Shown here: in pieces, positions 48,251 to 57,845 of the stretch
Layout: every line of letters starts with the position of its first letter
Numbering within the stretch: position 1 is the stretch's first letter
Assembly (NCBI RefSeq): GCF_003052515.2
Contig: NZ_QARE02000007.1
Span: 186,001 to 250,000, forward strand
Length of the DNA stretch: 64,000 nucleotides
Source of the DNA: Pseudomonas sp. RIT409
Lineage (GTDB): Bacteria; Pseudomonadota; Gammaproteobacteria; Pseudomonadales; Pseudomonadaceae
Direction of reading: 5' to 3'
Notes under the pieces: generated by a model
The model's input: the letters and a program-made list of their open reading frames with translations, nothing else
Told to the model about the DNA's origin: nothing
Database searches by the model: none
Position numbers and translations under genes: made by a program

Positions 48251-49504
48251 ATGTTCAGCAAGCAAGACCAAATCCAGGGTTATGACGATGCACTGTTGGC
48301 GGCAATGAATGCCGAAGAGCAGCGTCAGGAAGATCACATCGAGCTGATCGCCTCGGAAAACTACACCAGCAAACGCGTGATGCAGGCTCAGGGCAGCGGC
48401 CTGACCAACAAATACGCCGAGGGGTATCCGGGCAAGCGTTACTACGGCGGCTGTGAATACGTTGACAAGGTCGAGCAACTGGCCATCGAGCGTGCCAAGC
48501 AATTGTTCGGCGCCGACTATGCCAACGTGCAGCCACACTCCGGTTCGTCCGCCAACAGCGCCGTTTACCTGGCTCTGCTGCAAGCCGGCGACACCATTCT
48601 GGGCATGAGCCTGGCCCACGGCGGCCACTTGACCCACGGCGCCAAGGTGTCGTCCTCGGGCAAGCTCTACAACGCTGTTCAGTACGGCATCGACACCACC
48701 ACCGGCCTGATCGATTACGACGAAGTCGAGCGTCTGGCAGTCGAGCACAAGCCGAAAATGATTGTCGCCGGTTTCTCGGCCTATTCGAAAACCCTCGACT
48801 TCCCTCGCTTCCGCCAGATCGCTGACAAAGTCGGCGCGCTGCTGTTCGTCGACATGGCGCACGTGGCCGGTCTGGTCGCTGCTGGTCTGTACCCGAACCC
48901 GCTGCCGTACGCCGATGTGGTCACCACCACGACCCACAAGACCCTGCGCGGTCCACGGGGCGGTCTGATCCTGGCCAAGTCCAACGAAGAAATCGAAAAG
49001 AAACTGAACGCCGCCGTATTCCCTGGCGCTCAAGGCGGCCCGCTGATGCACGTCATTGCCGCCAAGGCTGTCTGCTTTAAGGAAGCGCTGGAGCCAGGTT
49101 TCAAAGCTTATCAACAGCAGGTCATCGAGAACGCCCAGGCCATGGCTCAGGTGTTCATCGATCGCGGTTACGACGTTGTCTCGGGCGGTACCGACAACCA
49201 CCTGTTTCTGGTCAGTCTGATCCGTCAGGGCTTGACCGGTAAAGATGCCGACGCCGCACTGGGCCGTTCGCACATCACCGTCAATAAGAACGCCGTACCC
49301 AACGACCCACAGTCGCCATTCGTGACCTCGGGTCTGCGCATCGGCACCCCGGCCGTTACCACTCGCGGCTTCAAAGTTACCCAATGCGTCACGCTGGCAG
49401 GCTGGATCTGCGACATTCTCGACAACCTCGGCGATGCCGATGTCGAGGCCAATGTTGCGAGCCAGGTCGCCGCGCTGTGCGCCGATTTCCCGGTTTACCG
49501 CTGA
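48251..49504 (+). CDS. glyA: Serine hydroxymethyltransferase
   Basis: A 417-residue PLP enzyme that interconverts glycine plus methylene-THF with serine. Motifs: [38 protein letters not shown], and the PLP lysine in [23 protein letters not shown] precedes ATG 48251. It leads the sarcosine oxidase genes and would use the glycine and one-carbon units that they release. Pseudomonads often have a second glyA elsewhere. Confidence 0.96.
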   Translation: MFSKQDQIQGYDDALLAAMNAEEQRQEDHIELIASENYTSKRVMQAQGSGLTNKYAEGYPGKRYYGGCEYVDKVEQLAIERAKQLFGADYANVQPHSGSSANSAVYLALLQAGDTILGMSLAHGGHLTHGAKVSSSGKLYNAVQYGIDTTTGLIDYDEVERLAVEHKPKMIVAGFSAYSKTLDFPRFRQIADKVGALLFVDMAHVAGLVAAGLYPNPLPYADVVTTTTHKTLRGPRGGLILAKSNEEIEKKLNAAVFPGAQGGPLMHVIAAKAVCFKEALEPGFKAYQQQVIENAQAMAQVFIDRGYDVVSGGTDNHLFLVSLIRQGLTGKDADAALGRSHITVNKNAVPNDPQSPFVTSGLRIGTPAVTTRGFKVTQCVTLAGWICDILDNLGDADVEANVASQVAALCADFPVYR

Positions 49505-49519
49505 GTCAGGAGTCGCACC

Positions 49520-50770
49520 ATGCAGCATTACTCGGGCTTCGGCCTCTTCAAACACTCCCTCAGCCACCACGAAAACTGGCAACGCATGTGGCGCACGCCG
49601 ACCCCTAAGAAGGTGTACGACGTGGTCATCGTTGGCGGCGGCGGTCACGGTCTGGCGACCGCGTATTACCTGGCCAAAGAGCACGGTATCACTAACGTGG
49701 CCGTGGTCGAGAAAGGCTGGCTGGGGGGCGGCAACACCGCCCGTAACACCACCATCGTGCGTTCCAATTACCTGTGGGACGAATCGGCCCATCTGTACGA
49801 ACACGCGATGAAACTGTGGGAAGGCCTGTCGCAGGATCTGAACTACAACGTCATGTTCTCCCAGCGCGGGGTGTACAACCTGTGCCACACCCTGCAAGAC
49901 ATGCGTGATTCCGAGCGTCGTGTCAGCGCCAACCGCCTGAATGGCGTCGATGGCGAGCTGCTGAACGCCAAACAGGTCGCTGAAGAAATTCCTTACCTGG
50001 ACTGCTCGAAGAACACCCGGTATCCAATTATCGGCGCGACGGTTCAACGTCGTGGCGGTGTTGCGCGTCACGACGCGGTGGCCTGGGGCTTCGCCCGTGC
50101 CGCTGATGCGTTGGGCGTGGACTTGATCCAGCAGACTGAAGTCATCGGGTTCCGCAAGGAAAATGGCGTTTGCGTCGGCGTTGAAACCAACAAAGGTTTC
50201 ATCGGCGCCAAGCGCGTCGGTGTGGTGACGGCGGGTAACTCTGGTCACATGGCCAAACTCGCGGGCTTCCGCTTGCCGGTCGAATCGCATCCGCTGCAGG
50301 CACTGGTGTCCGAGCCGATCAAACCGATCATCGACAGCGTCATCATGTCCAACGCCGTTCACGGTTACATCAGCCAGTCCGACAAGGGCGACCTGGTAAT
50401 CGGCGCCGGGATCGACGGCTGGGTCGGCTATGGCCAACGCGGCTCGTACCCCGTGATCGAGCACACCATCCAGGCCATCGTCGAGATGTTCCCGGTCCTG
50501 TCCCGCGTGCGCATGAACCGCCAGTGGGGCGGCATCGTCGACACCACGCCGGACGCATGCCCGATCATCTCCAAGACGCCCGTTCCGAACATGTTCTTCA
50601 ACTGCGGTTGGGGCACCGGTGGCTTCAAGGCCACGCCAGGTTCGGGCAACGTCTTCGCCGCGAGCCTGGCAAAAGGCGAGATGCACCCATTGGCCAAACC
50701 GTTCTCAATCGACCGTTTCCACAACGGCGCGCTCATCGACGAGCACGGCGCCGCTGCGGTCGCGCACTAA
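49520..50770 (+). CDS. soxB: Sarcosine oxidase beta subunit
   Basis: A 416-residue FAD/FMN-binding subunit of heterotetrameric sarcosine oxidase. The dinucleotide motif is [38 protein letters not shown] follows, and the [16 protein letters not shown] region contains the histidine region used for covalent FMN. It starts 15 bases after glyA. The four subunits convert sarcosine to glycine, with the methyl passing to THF or released as formaldehyde. Confidence 0.96.
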   Translation: MQHYSGFGLFKHSLSHHENWQRMWRTPTPKKVYDVVIVGGGGHGLATAYYLAKEHGITNVAVVEKGWLGGGNTARNTTIVRSNYLWDESAHLYEHAMKLWEGLSQDLNYNVMFSQRGVYNLCHTLQDMRDSERRVSANRLNGVDGELLNAKQVAEEIPYLDCSKNTRYPIIGATVQRRGGVARHDAVAWGFARAADALGVDLIQQTEVIGFRKENGVCVGVETNKGFIGAKRVGVVTAGNSGHMAKLAGFRLPVESHPLQALVSEPIKPIIDSVIMSNAVHGYISQSDKGDLVIGAGIDGWVGYGQRGSYPVIEHTIQAIVEMFPVLSRVRMNRQWGGIVDTTPDACPIISKTPVPNMFFNCGWGTGGFKATPGSGNVFAASLAKGEMHPLAKPFSIDRFHNGALIDEHGAAAVAH

Positions 50771-50791
50771 CCACTTACAGGAGAAATCCCG

Positions 50792-51106
50792 ATGCTGCAC
50801 ATCTTCTGTCCTCACTGTGGCGAACTGCGCTCCGAAGAGGAATTCCACTCGTCCGGCCAGGCGCACATTCCGCGTCCATTGGACCCGGCCGCCTGCACCG
50901 ACGAACAGTGGGGCGACTACATGTTCTTCCGCGACAACCCGCGCGGCCTGCACCACGAGCTGTGGATTCATGCGGCCGGTTGCCGTCAGTACTTCAACGC
51001 CACGCGTGACACCGTGACTTACGAAATTCTCGAAACCTATCTGATTGGCACCAAACCGCAATTTGTGAACCCGGTGCCCGCGGTCGGAAAGGGAGATAAA
51101 GCATGA
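50792..51106 (+). CDS. soxD: Sarcosine oxidase delta subunit
   Basis: A 104-residue zinc-binding subunit. FCPHCGELRSEEEF at the N-terminus and the HAAGCRQYFNATRDT segment supply the cysteine and histidine ligands of the family. CAGGAGAAATCCCG lies before ATG. Its stop overlaps the soxA start by four bases (ATGA). Confidence 0.95.
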   Translation: MLHIFCPHCGELRSEEEFHSSGQAHIPRPLDPAACTDEQWGDYMFFRDNPRGLHHELWIHAAGCRQYFNATRDTVTYEILETYLIGTKPQFVNPVPAVGKGDKA

Positions 51107-54100
51107 GCCAGTCCAATCGTCTGCCCAATGGCGGCCGTATCGACCGCAGCAAGGTCCTGAACTTCAACTTCAACGGCCAGACGTATCAAGGCTTCGAAGG
51201 CGATAGCCTGGCATCGGCCTTGCTGGCCAACGGCGTCGACATCATCGGTCGCAGCTTCAAGTACTCGCGTCCTCGCGGCATTTTCGCAGCGGGCGCCGAA
51301 GAGCCGAACGCTGTACTGCAAATCGGCGCGACTGAAGCGACCCAGATTCCAAACGTTCGCGCCACCCAGCAGGCACTGTACGCTGGGCTTGTCGCCACCA
51401 GCACCAATGGCTGGCCGAGCGTGAACACCGATGTGATGGGGATTCTCGGGAAAGTCGGCGGCAAACTGATGCCGCCGGGCTTCTACTACAAAACCTTCAT
51501 GTACCCCCAATCGTTCTGGATGACCTACGAGAAATACATTCGTAAGGCCGCAGGTCTCGGCCGTTCGCCGACCGAGAACGATCCAGACACCTACGACAAC
51601 ATGAACCACCACGCCGACGTGCTGGTGGTGGGTGCCGGCCCTGCAGGCCTGGCGGCGGCGCTGGCTGCTGCGCGCAGCGGTGCTCGTGTGATCATCGCTG
51701 ACGAACAGGAAGAGTTCGGTGGCAGCCTTCTGGACAGCCGCGAGAGCCTCGACGGCAAGCCTGCCGCCGAGTGGGTTGCGACCGTCGTTGCCGAGCTCAA
51801 GGGGTTGGCTAACGTGACCCTGCTGCCACGGGCCACGGTGAACGGCTATCACGACCACAACTTCCTGACCATTCATGAGCGTCTGACCGATCACCTCGGC
51901 GATCGCGCCCCGATCGGTCAGGTGCGTCAGCGGATGCACCGCGTTCGCGCCAAGCGCGTCGTGCTGGCCACCGGCACCCACGAGCGTCCGCTGGTTTACG
52001 CAAACAACGACGTGCCGGGCAACATGCTGGCCGGTGCCGTTTCGGTTTATGTCCGCCGTTACGGTGTGGCCCCAGGCAAGAAGCTGGTGCTGTCGACCAA
52101 TAACGACTACGCCTATCGTGTGGCCCTGGACTGGCTCGACGCCGGTTTGCAAGTGGTCGCCGTTGCGGACGCTCGCCACAATCCACGGGGCGCGTTGGTC
52201 GAAGAGGCGCGTGCCAAAGGCATTCGTATCCTCACCGGCAGCGCTGTGATCGAGGCCCGGGGCAGCAAGCGCGTCAGTGGTGCCCGCGTGGCGGCCATCG
52301 ACGTCAAGGCACACAAAGTGACCAGCCCCGGCGAATGGCTTGATTGCGACCTGATCGCCAGCTCCGGCGGTTACAGCCCGGTCGTTCACTTGGCGTCCCA
52401 TTTGGGCGGCAAACCGATCTGGCGAGAGGATATCCTGGGTTTTGTACCGGGCGAGGCGCCGCAGAAGCGCGTGTGCGTAGGTGGCGTGAACGGTGTGTAC
52501 GCCCTCGGCGATGCGCTGGCTGACGGCTTCGAGGGCGGTGTTCGCGCATCCACCGAAGCGGGCTTTCAACCTGTGGAAGGCGTGATTCCGAAAGCGCTGA
52601 GCCGCGTGGAAGAACCCACGCTGGCCATGTTCCAGGTACCGCACGAGAAGGGCACGTCCCGAGCGCCGAAGCAATTCGTCGATTTGCAGAACGACGTCAC
52701 TGCGGCCGCCATCGAACTGGCGACCCGTGAAGGCTTTGAATCGGTCGAGCACGTCAAGCGCTACACCGCACTGGGCTTCGGTACCGATCAGGGCAAACTG
52801 GGTAACGTCAACGGTCTGGCCATCGCGGCCCGTTCGCTGAACGTGTCCATCCCGGAGATGGGCACCACCATGTTCCGCCCGAACTACACGCCGGTAACGT
52901 TCGGCGCGGTGGCCGGTCGTCACTGTGGCCATATCTTCGAGCCTGTGCGCTTCACCGCGCTGCACGCCTGGCACGTCAAGAACGGCGCCGAATTCGAAGA
53001 TGTGGGTCAGTGGAAACGTCCTTGGTACTTCCCGAAAGCGGGCGAGGACATCCATGCTGCCGTCCGCCGCGAATGCAAAGCCGTGCGTGACAGCGTCGGC
53101 CTGCTGGACGCCTCGACCCTCGGCAAAATCGACATCCAAGGCCCTGATGCGCGCGAGTTCCTGAACCGCATCTACACCAACGCCTGGACCAAACTGGACG
53201 TGGGCAAGGCGCGTTACGGCCTGATGTGTAAAGAAGACGGGATGGTCTTCGACGACGGTGTCACCGCCTGCGTCGCCGACAACCACTTCATCATGACCAC
53301 CACCACTGGCGGCGCGGCTCGCGTCCTGCAGTGGCTGGAGATCTATCAGCAGACCGAGTGGCCAGATCTGAAGGTCTACTTCACGTCGGTGACCGACCAC
53401 TACGCGACCCTGACTTTGTCGGGCCCGAATAGCCGCAAGCTGCTCAGCGAAGTGACCGACATCGATCTGGACCGCGAAGCTTTCCCGTTCATGACCTGGA
53501 AAGAAGGGCTCGTGGCCGGGGTGCCGGCCCGTGTGTTCCGTATCTCGTTTACCGGTGAACTGTCCTACGAGGTGAACATCCAGGCCGACTACGCGATGGG
53601 CGTTCTGGAAAAAATCGCCGAGGCGGGCAAGAAGTACAACCTGACCCCGTACGGCACTGAAACCATGCACGTTCTGCGTGCCGAGAAAGGCTTCATTATC
53701 GTGGGCCAGGACACCGATGGCTCAATGACGCCCGATGACCTGAACATGGGCTGGTGCGTGGGTCGGACCAAGCCGTTCTCGTGGATTGGTCAGCGCGGCA
53801 TGGCACGCGAAGACTGTGTGCGGGAAGATCGCAAGCAACTGGTCGGCCTCAAACCGATCGATCCGAACAAATGGCTGCCGGAAGGCGCGCAGTTGGTGTT
53901 CGATCCCAAGCAGTCGATCCCGATGACCATGGTCGGCCACGTGACGTCGAGCTACGCGGCGAACTCGCTGGGTTATTCGTTCGCCATGGGTGTGGTCAAG
54001 GGCGGTCTGAAGCGCATGGGCGAACGGGTGTTCTCGCCACAAGCGGACGGCAGCGTCATCGAGGCGGAGATCGTGTCCTCGGTGTTCTTCGATCCGAAGG

Positions 54101-54123
54101 GTGACCGGCAGAACGTGGAGTAA
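51103..54123 (+). CDS. soxA: Sarcosine oxidase alpha subunit
   Basis: A 1,006-residue subunit. The N-terminal ferredoxin-like domain shows FEGDSLASALLANGVDIIGR. The central NAD domain has VLVVGAGPAGLAAALAAARSGARV. The C-terminal third is a GcvT-type THF-binding domain (TLGKIDIQGPDAREFLNRIY, EVNIQADYAMGV, MHVLRAEKGFIIVGQDTDGS). Length is normal and start is fixed by overlap with soxD and by GGGAGATAA upstream. A REP doublet separates it from soxG. Confidence 0.96.
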   Translation: MSQSNRLPNGGRIDRSKVLNFNFNGQTYQGFEGDSLASALLANGVDIIGRSFKYSRPRGIFAAGAEEPNAVLQIGATEATQIPNVRATQQALYAGLVATSTNGWPSVNTDVMGILGKVGGKLMPPGFYYKTFMYPQSFWMTYEKYIRKAAGLGRSPTENDPDTYDNMNHHADVLVVGAGPAGLAAALAAARSGARVIIADEQEEFGGSLLDSRESLDGKPAAEWVATVVAELKGLANVTLLPRATVNGYHDHNFLTIHERLTDHLGDRAPIGQVRQRMHRVRAKRVVLATGTHERPLVYANNDVPGNMLAGAVSVYVRRYGVAPGKKLVLSTNNDYAYRVALDWLDAGLQVVAVADARHNPRGALVEEARAKGIRILTGSAVIEARGSKRVSGARVAAIDVKAHKVTSPGEWLDCDLIASSGGYSPVVHLASHLGGKPIWREDILGFVPGEAPQKRVCVGGVNGVYALGDALADGFEGGVRASTEAGFQPVEGVIPKALSRVEEPTLAMFQVPHEKGTSRAPKQFVDLQNDVTAAAIELATREGFESVEHVKRYTALGFGTDQGKLGNVNGLAIAARSLNVSIPEMGTTMFRPNYTPVTFGAVAGRHCGHIFEPVRFTALHAWHVKNGAEFEDVGQWKRPWYFPKAGEDIHAAVRRECKAVRDSVGLLDASTLGKIDIQGPDAREFLNRIYTNAWTKLDVGKARYGLMCKEDGMVFDDGVTACVADNHFIMTTTTGGAARVLQWLEIYQQTEWPDLKVYFTSVTDHYATLTLSGPNSRKLLSEVTDIDLDREAFPFMTWKEGLVAGVPARVFRISFTGELSYEVNIQADYAMGVLEKIAEAGKKYNLTPYGTETMHVLRAEKGFIIVGQDTDGSMTPDDLNMGWCVGRTKPFSWIGQRGMAREDCVREDRKQLVGLKPIDPNKWLPEGAQLVFDPKQSIPMTMVGHVTSSYAANSLGYSFAMGVVKGGLKRMGERVFSPQADGSVIEAEIVSSVFFDPKGDRQNVE

Positions 54124-54156
54124 AAGCGGATATCAGCCCGCTCCACGGTCCCGACC

Positions 54157-54247
54157 TGTAGGAGCGCGCTTGCCCGCGATGGCGTCATACCATCCGGCAT
54201 TGATGTCGATTGACACACCGCCATCGCGGGCAAGCGCGCTCCTACAG
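54157..54247. repeat. REP doublet inside the sox operon
   Basis: TGTAGGAGCGCGCTTGCCCG facing GCGGGCAAGCGCGCTCCTAC with a spacer of about 50 bases, between soxA and soxG, which must still be read as one unit or with soxG from a weaker read-through. Confidence 0.9.
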
Positions 54248-54280
54248 GGCCGATACAACAGAATCCAAGACAGGTGCTTT

Positions 54281-54913
54281 ATGACCACAGCCAACGTTTA
54301 CCAACAGCGGCCATCGACCGACGTCAAAGCCGAGTCGCCACTGTTTCACGCCGACCTGAAAAGCCTGGTCGGCAAAGGCCGCACTAACCCCGGTGTGGTG
54401 CTGCGCGAGAAAAAACTGCTGGGCCACCTGACCCTTCGTGGCGATGCCCATGATCCGGCGTTCGCTGCCGGGGTACACAAAGCGCTGGGCATGGAACTGC
54501 CCGCCGCGTTGACGCTGGTGTCCAGCGGCCAAAGCTCGATTCAATGGATGGGGCCGGACGAATGGCTGCTGATCGTGCCGACCGGCGAGGAGTTCGCCAC
54601 CGAGCAGAAGCTGCGCGAAGCGCTGGCGGGGCTGCACATTCAGGTCGTGAACGTTTCCGGTGGCCAGTCGTTGCTGGAGCTGACGGGGCCGAACGTGCGT
54701 GATGTGCTGATGAAGTCCACCAGCTACGACGTACACCCCAGCAACTTCCCCGTGGGCAAAGCGGTGGGCACTGTCTTCGCCAAGTCGCAACTGGTGATTC
54801 GCCGTACCGGCGAAGAGACCTGGGAACTGGTCATCCGCCGCAGCTTCGCCGATTACTGGTGGTTGTGGCTGCAGGATGCGAGCGCCGAATACGGTCTCGG
54901 TATCGCTGCCTGA
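54281..54913 (+). CDS. soxG: Sarcosine oxidase gamma subunit
   Basis: A 210-residue subunit of the heterotetramer. Family segments: SPLFHADLKSLVGKGRTNPG, QWMGPDEWLLIVPTGEE and VVNVSGGQSLLELTGPNVRD. ATG 54281 (MTTANVYQQRPS) is preferred over the long frame from 54101, whose first 60 codons read through the REP element. The ribosome site is weak (CAGGTG about 5 bases upstream). Confidence 0.93.
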   Translation: MTTANVYQQRPSTDVKAESPLFHADLKSLVGKGRTNPGVVLREKKLLGHLTLRGDAHDPAFAAGVHKALGMELPAALTLVSSGQSSIQWMGPDEWLLIVPTGEEFATEQKLREALAGLHIQVVNVSGGQSLLELTGPNVRDVLMKSTSYDVHPSNFPVGKAVGTVFAKSQLVIRRTGEETWELVIRRSFADYWWLWLQDASAEYGLGIAA

Positions 54914-54916
54914 CCC

Positions 54917-55005
54917 TGTAGGAGCGCGCTTGCCCGCGATTACCGGTGACGCAGTCTGCCTGATTCGCCGCGGCGGCCCAATCGCGGGCAAGCGCGCTCC
55001 TACAG
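54917..55005. repeat. REP doublet
   Basis: TGTAGGAGCGCGCTTGCCCG and GCGGGCAAGCGCGCTCCTAC, starting 3 bases after the soxG stop. It is followed directly by a 108-base palindromic repeat. Confidence 0.9.
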
Positions 55006-55013
55006 CGAATTTT

Positions 55014-55121
55014 GATCGTGCCCACGCTCCGCGTGGGCACGCATCCCGGGACGCTCTGCGTCTCATGTGATGGACGCGGAGCGTCCTGAACCGCATTCCC
55101 ACGCAGAGCGTGGGAACGATC
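55014..55121. repeat. 110-base palindromic repeat, copy 3
   Basis: Outer arms GATCGTGCCCACGCTCCGCG and CGCAGAGCGTGGGAACGATC, inner arms GACGCTCTGCGTC and GACGCGGAGCGTC. It lies between soxG and purU. Confidence 0.9.
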
Positions 55122-55139
55122 CGCGATTGAGGAGAAAGT

Positions 55140-55997
55140 ATGAGCCGCGCCCCCGATACCTGGATTCTGACCGCCGACTGCCCCAGTGTGCTGGGCACGG
55201 TGGATGCGGTGACGCGCTTTCTGTTCGAGCAGGGTTGCTACGTCACCGAGCACCATTCGTTCGATGATCGGCTCTCCAGCCGCTTTTTCATTCGCGTCGA
55301 ATTCCGTCAGCCGGACGGCCTCGATGAGGCGTCGTTCCGCTCGGGCTTGAGCGAGCGCGCCAATGCCTTTGGCATGAACTTCGAGCTGACGGCGCCGAAT
55401 TATCGGCCCAAAGTGGTGATCATGGTCTCCAAGGCGGACCACTGCCTCAACGACCTGCTGTACCGCCAGCGCATCAACCAACTGTCGATGGACGTGGTCG
55501 CGGTGGTTTCCAACCATCCGGATCTGGAACCCTTGGCGCGCTGGCACGACATCCCCTATTACCACTTCCCGCTCGATCCGAACGACAAGCCGGCGCAGGA
55601 AGCCAAGGTCTGGCAGGTGATCGAGTCGTCTGGCGCTGAATTGGTGATCCTCGCCCGCTACATGCAGGTGCTCTCACCGGAGTTGTGCCGCAAGCTCGAC
55701 GGTAAGGCCATCAATATTCACCACTCGCTGCTACCGGGCTTCAAAGGCGCCAAACCCTATCACCAGGCTTATAACAAGGGCGTGAAGCTGGTTGGCGCGA
55801 CGGCGCATTACATCAACAACGACCTGGACGAAGGTCCGATCATCGCTCAGGGCGTCGAGGTGGTGGATCACAGTCATTACCCTGAAGACCTGATCGCCAA
55901 AGGTCGCGACATCGAATGTCTGACCCTGGCGCGAGCGGTGGGGTATCACATTGAGCGTCGGGTGTTTCTCAACGCCAATCGCACAGTGGTGCTGTAA
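55140..55997 (+). CDS. purU: Formyltetrahydrofolate deformylase
   Basis: A 285-residue enzyme that hydrolyses formyl-THF to THF and formate. The N-terminal ACT domain (TWILTADCPSVLGTVDAVTR, FIRVEFRQPDGLD) is followed by the formyl-hydrolase domain with NIHHSLLPGFKGAKPYHQAY and the later aspartate in INNDLDEGPIIAQG. A second purU is common in pseudomonads; this one is positioned to recycle THF loaded by sarcosine oxidation. GAGGAGAAAGT lies before ATG. Confidence 0.95.
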   Translation: MSRAPDTWILTADCPSVLGTVDAVTRFLFEQGCYVTEHHSFDDRLSSRFFIRVEFRQPDGLDEASFRSGLSERANAFGMNFELTAPNYRPKVVIMVSKADHCLNDLLYRQRINQLSMDVVAVVSNHPDLEPLARWHDIPYYHFPLDPNDKPAQEAKVWQVIESSGAELVILARYMQVLSPELCRKLDGKAINIHHSLLPGFKGAKPYHQAYNKGVKLVGATAHYINNDLDEGPIIAQGVEVVDHSHYPEDLIAKGRDIECLTLARAVGYHIERRVFLNANRTVVL

Positions 55998-56006
55998 ACG
56001 ACACAT

Positions 56007-56121
56007 GATCGTTGACCGTTCCCACGCTCCGCATGGGAACGCATCCCGGGACGCTCTGCGTCCCACGGGAAGGACGCACAGCGTCCCGAGCGGCATTCCC
56101 ACGCAGAGCGTAGGAATGATC
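56007..56121. repeat. 110-base palindromic repeat, copy 4 (diverged)
   Basis: Outer arms CCGTTCCCACGCTCCGCATG and CGCAGAGCGTAGGAATGATC, inner arms GACGCTCTGCGTC and GACGCACAGCGTC. It has more mismatches than the other copies and a five-base insertion (GATCGTTGACCGTTCC). It is between purU and fdhA. Confidence 0.85.
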
Positions 56122-56242
56122 AACAAACGATCAAAATCTAACGAAATACCCAGAGCAACCATTGCGTTGCGGCAACACCCAAGCAACGCATTTCTCCGCT
56201 ACACAGCTGTATCCATAAAAACAATTCAGCGAGGTGAAAAGC

Positions 56243-57442
56243 ATGTCTGGTAATCGTGGTGTGGTGTATCTCGGCGCAGGCAAGGTCGAAGTACAGAAGA
56301 TCGACTATCCCAAAATGCAAGACCCGCGTGGGAAGAAGATCGAGCACGGTGTCATCCTGCGCGTGGTATCCACTAATATCTGCGGCTCGGACCAGCACAT
56401 GGTTCGCGGTCGTACCACTGCTCAAGTCGGCCTGGTGCTGGGCCATGAGATCACTGGCGAAGTGGTCGAGAAGGGCAGCGACGTCGAAAACCTGAAAATC
56501 GGTGATCTGGTGTCCGTGCCGTTCAACGTGGCGTGCGGCCGCTGTCGGTCTTGCAAGGAACAACACACTGGCGTCTGCCTGACCGTCAATCCGGCCCGTG
56601 CCGGTGGCGCTTATGGTTACGTCGACATGGGCGACTGGACCGGTGGCCAGGCCGAGTACGTGCTGGTGCCTTACGCCGACTTCAACCTCCTCAAACTGCC
56701 AAATCGTGACAAGGCCATGGAAAAGATCCGTGACCTGACCTGCCTGTCCGACATTCTGCCCACCGGTTACCACGGTGCGGTGACGGCTGGCGTCGGCCCC
56801 GGTAGCACTGTTTATGTGGCCGGTGCTGGCCCGGTCGGTCTGGCCGCGGCGGCGTCGGCTCGCCTGCTGGGTGCTGCCGTCGTCATCGTGGGTGACCTCA
56901 ACCCGGCGCGTCTGGCTCACGCCAAGGCACAGGGTTTTGAAGTGGTCGACTTGTCGAAGGACACGCCATTGCATGAGCAGATCGTCGAAATCCTGGGCGA
57001 GCCCGAAGTGGATTGCGCTGTCGATGCGGTGGGTTTTGAAGCCCGTGGCCATGGTCATGAAGGTGCCAAGCATGAGGCCCCGGCCACCGTGCTCAACTCG
57101 CTGATGCAGGTGACCCGAGTGGCCGGCAAGATCGGTATTCCTGGGCTGTATGTGACCGAGGATCCAGGCGCCGTGGACGCTGCGGCCAAGGTCGGTGCGC
57201 TGAGCGTGCGCTTTGGCCTGGGCTGGGCGAAATCCCACAGCTTCCACACCGGCCAGACCCCGGTCATGAAATACAACCGCGCCTTGATGCAAGCCATCAT
57301 GTGGGACCGCATCAATATCGCCGAAGTGGTGGGCGTACAGGTCATCAGCCTGGACGATGCACCACGCGGTTACGGCGAGTTCGATGCAGGCGTGCCAAAA
57401 AAATTCGTGATCGACCCGCACAAGATGTTCAGCGCGGCGTAA
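56243..57442 (+). CDS. fdhA: Glutathione-independent formaldehyde dehydrogenase
   Basis: A 399-residue zinc alcohol-dehydrogenase-fold enzyme that oxidises formaldehyde to formate with NAD and no added thiol, as in P. putida. Catalytic zinc motif NICGSDQHMVRGRTTAQVG with LGHEITGEVVEKG; structural zinc CGRCRSCKEQHTGVC; nucleotide motif VYVAGAGPVGLAAAASARLL. The start at 56243 has GAGGTG six bases upstream. It removes formaldehyde released by the three betaine demethylation steps. Confidence 0.95.
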   Translation: MSGNRGVVYLGAGKVEVQKIDYPKMQDPRGKKIEHGVILRVVSTNICGSDQHMVRGRTTAQVGLVLGHEITGEVVEKGSDVENLKIGDLVSVPFNVACGRCRSCKEQHTGVCLTVNPARAGGAYGYVDMGDWTGGQAEYVLVPYADFNLLKLPNRDKAMEKIRDLTCLSDILPTGYHGAVTAGVGPGSTVYVAGAGPVGLAAAASARLLGAAVVIVGDLNPARLAHAKAQGFEVVDLSKDTPLHEQIVEILGEPEVDCAVDAVGFEARGHGHEGAKHEAPATVLNSLMQVTRVAGKIGIPGLYVTEDPGAVDAAAKVGALSVRFGLGWAKSHSFHTGQTPVMKYNRALMQAIMWDRINIAEVVGVQVISLDDAPRGYGEFDAGVPKKFVIDPHKMFSAA

Positions 57443-57457
57443 ACCATTTGTCTGTCA

Positions 57458-57489
57458 TAAAAAAGGCGACCTGTGAGTCGCCTTTTTTC
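57458..57489. terminator. Bidirectional terminator between fdhA and the secreted-protein gene
   Basis: AAAAGGCGAC pairs with GTCGCCTTTT around CTGTGA, with T runs on both strands. It serves fdhA on the plus strand and the convergent gene 57492-57845 on the minus strand. Confidence 0.9.
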
Positions 57490-57491
57490 AT

Positions 57492-57845
57492 TTATTTTGC
57501 CAGCGTCATCTTCAGGTAAGGCGTGGACTTTTCGCCATTCTGCTCAATCGTCTTACCGCCATAGCTGCAAATGGTTTTTGCAGGTTGTTCCTCCACGGAC
57601 AGAGGTTTCAACTCGTATTTTGGCTCCAGAAACGTATCGCTGGTGGCCATCGTTTCACCTTCCCACTTTTTACCGCCAGAGGCGGGCGCCTCATATTTGA
57701 AGCCTTCGTTGTAAGGCGCCGGCGTGTCGGGGGATGTGAAGGCAGAAGCCTTTATGTCTGAAGTTTTTGGGCAGACAGAAACATCTGCGTAGGAGTAGCT
57801 GACGATGCACAAGCTCGTCAGCACGATCATGAGTCCGTTTCGCAT
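57492..57845 (-). CDS. Small secreted protein, DUF3757-like
   Basis: A 117-residue exported protein. The signal peptide runs to about SYSYADVS, and the mature part has two cysteines (VSVCPKTSDI, TICSYGGKTI) and aromatic/charged segments such as GKKWEGET. The CPxxxDIK opening with a following tyrosine/tryptophan-rich core resembles DUF3757 proteins of pseudomonads, but the match is only by eye. CCAAGGAAAA precedes the start. Function is unknown. Confidence 0.7.
   Translation of the reverse strand: MRNGLMIVLTSLCIVSYSYADVSVCPKTSDIKASAFTSPDTPAPYNEGFKYEAPASGGKKWEGETMATSDTFLEPKYELKPLSVEEQPAKTICSYGGKTIEQNGEKSTPYLKMTLAK

Noticed and set aside
48197..50686. 829-codon open frame on the minus strand opposite glyA and soxB
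   Set aside because: Read-through frame caused by high GC at third positions of the real genes; no recognisable domain and no ribosome site.
51037..53670. 877-codon open frame on the minus strand opposite soxD and soxA
   Set aside because: It mirrors soxA codon structure; no family signature, and soxA is certain.
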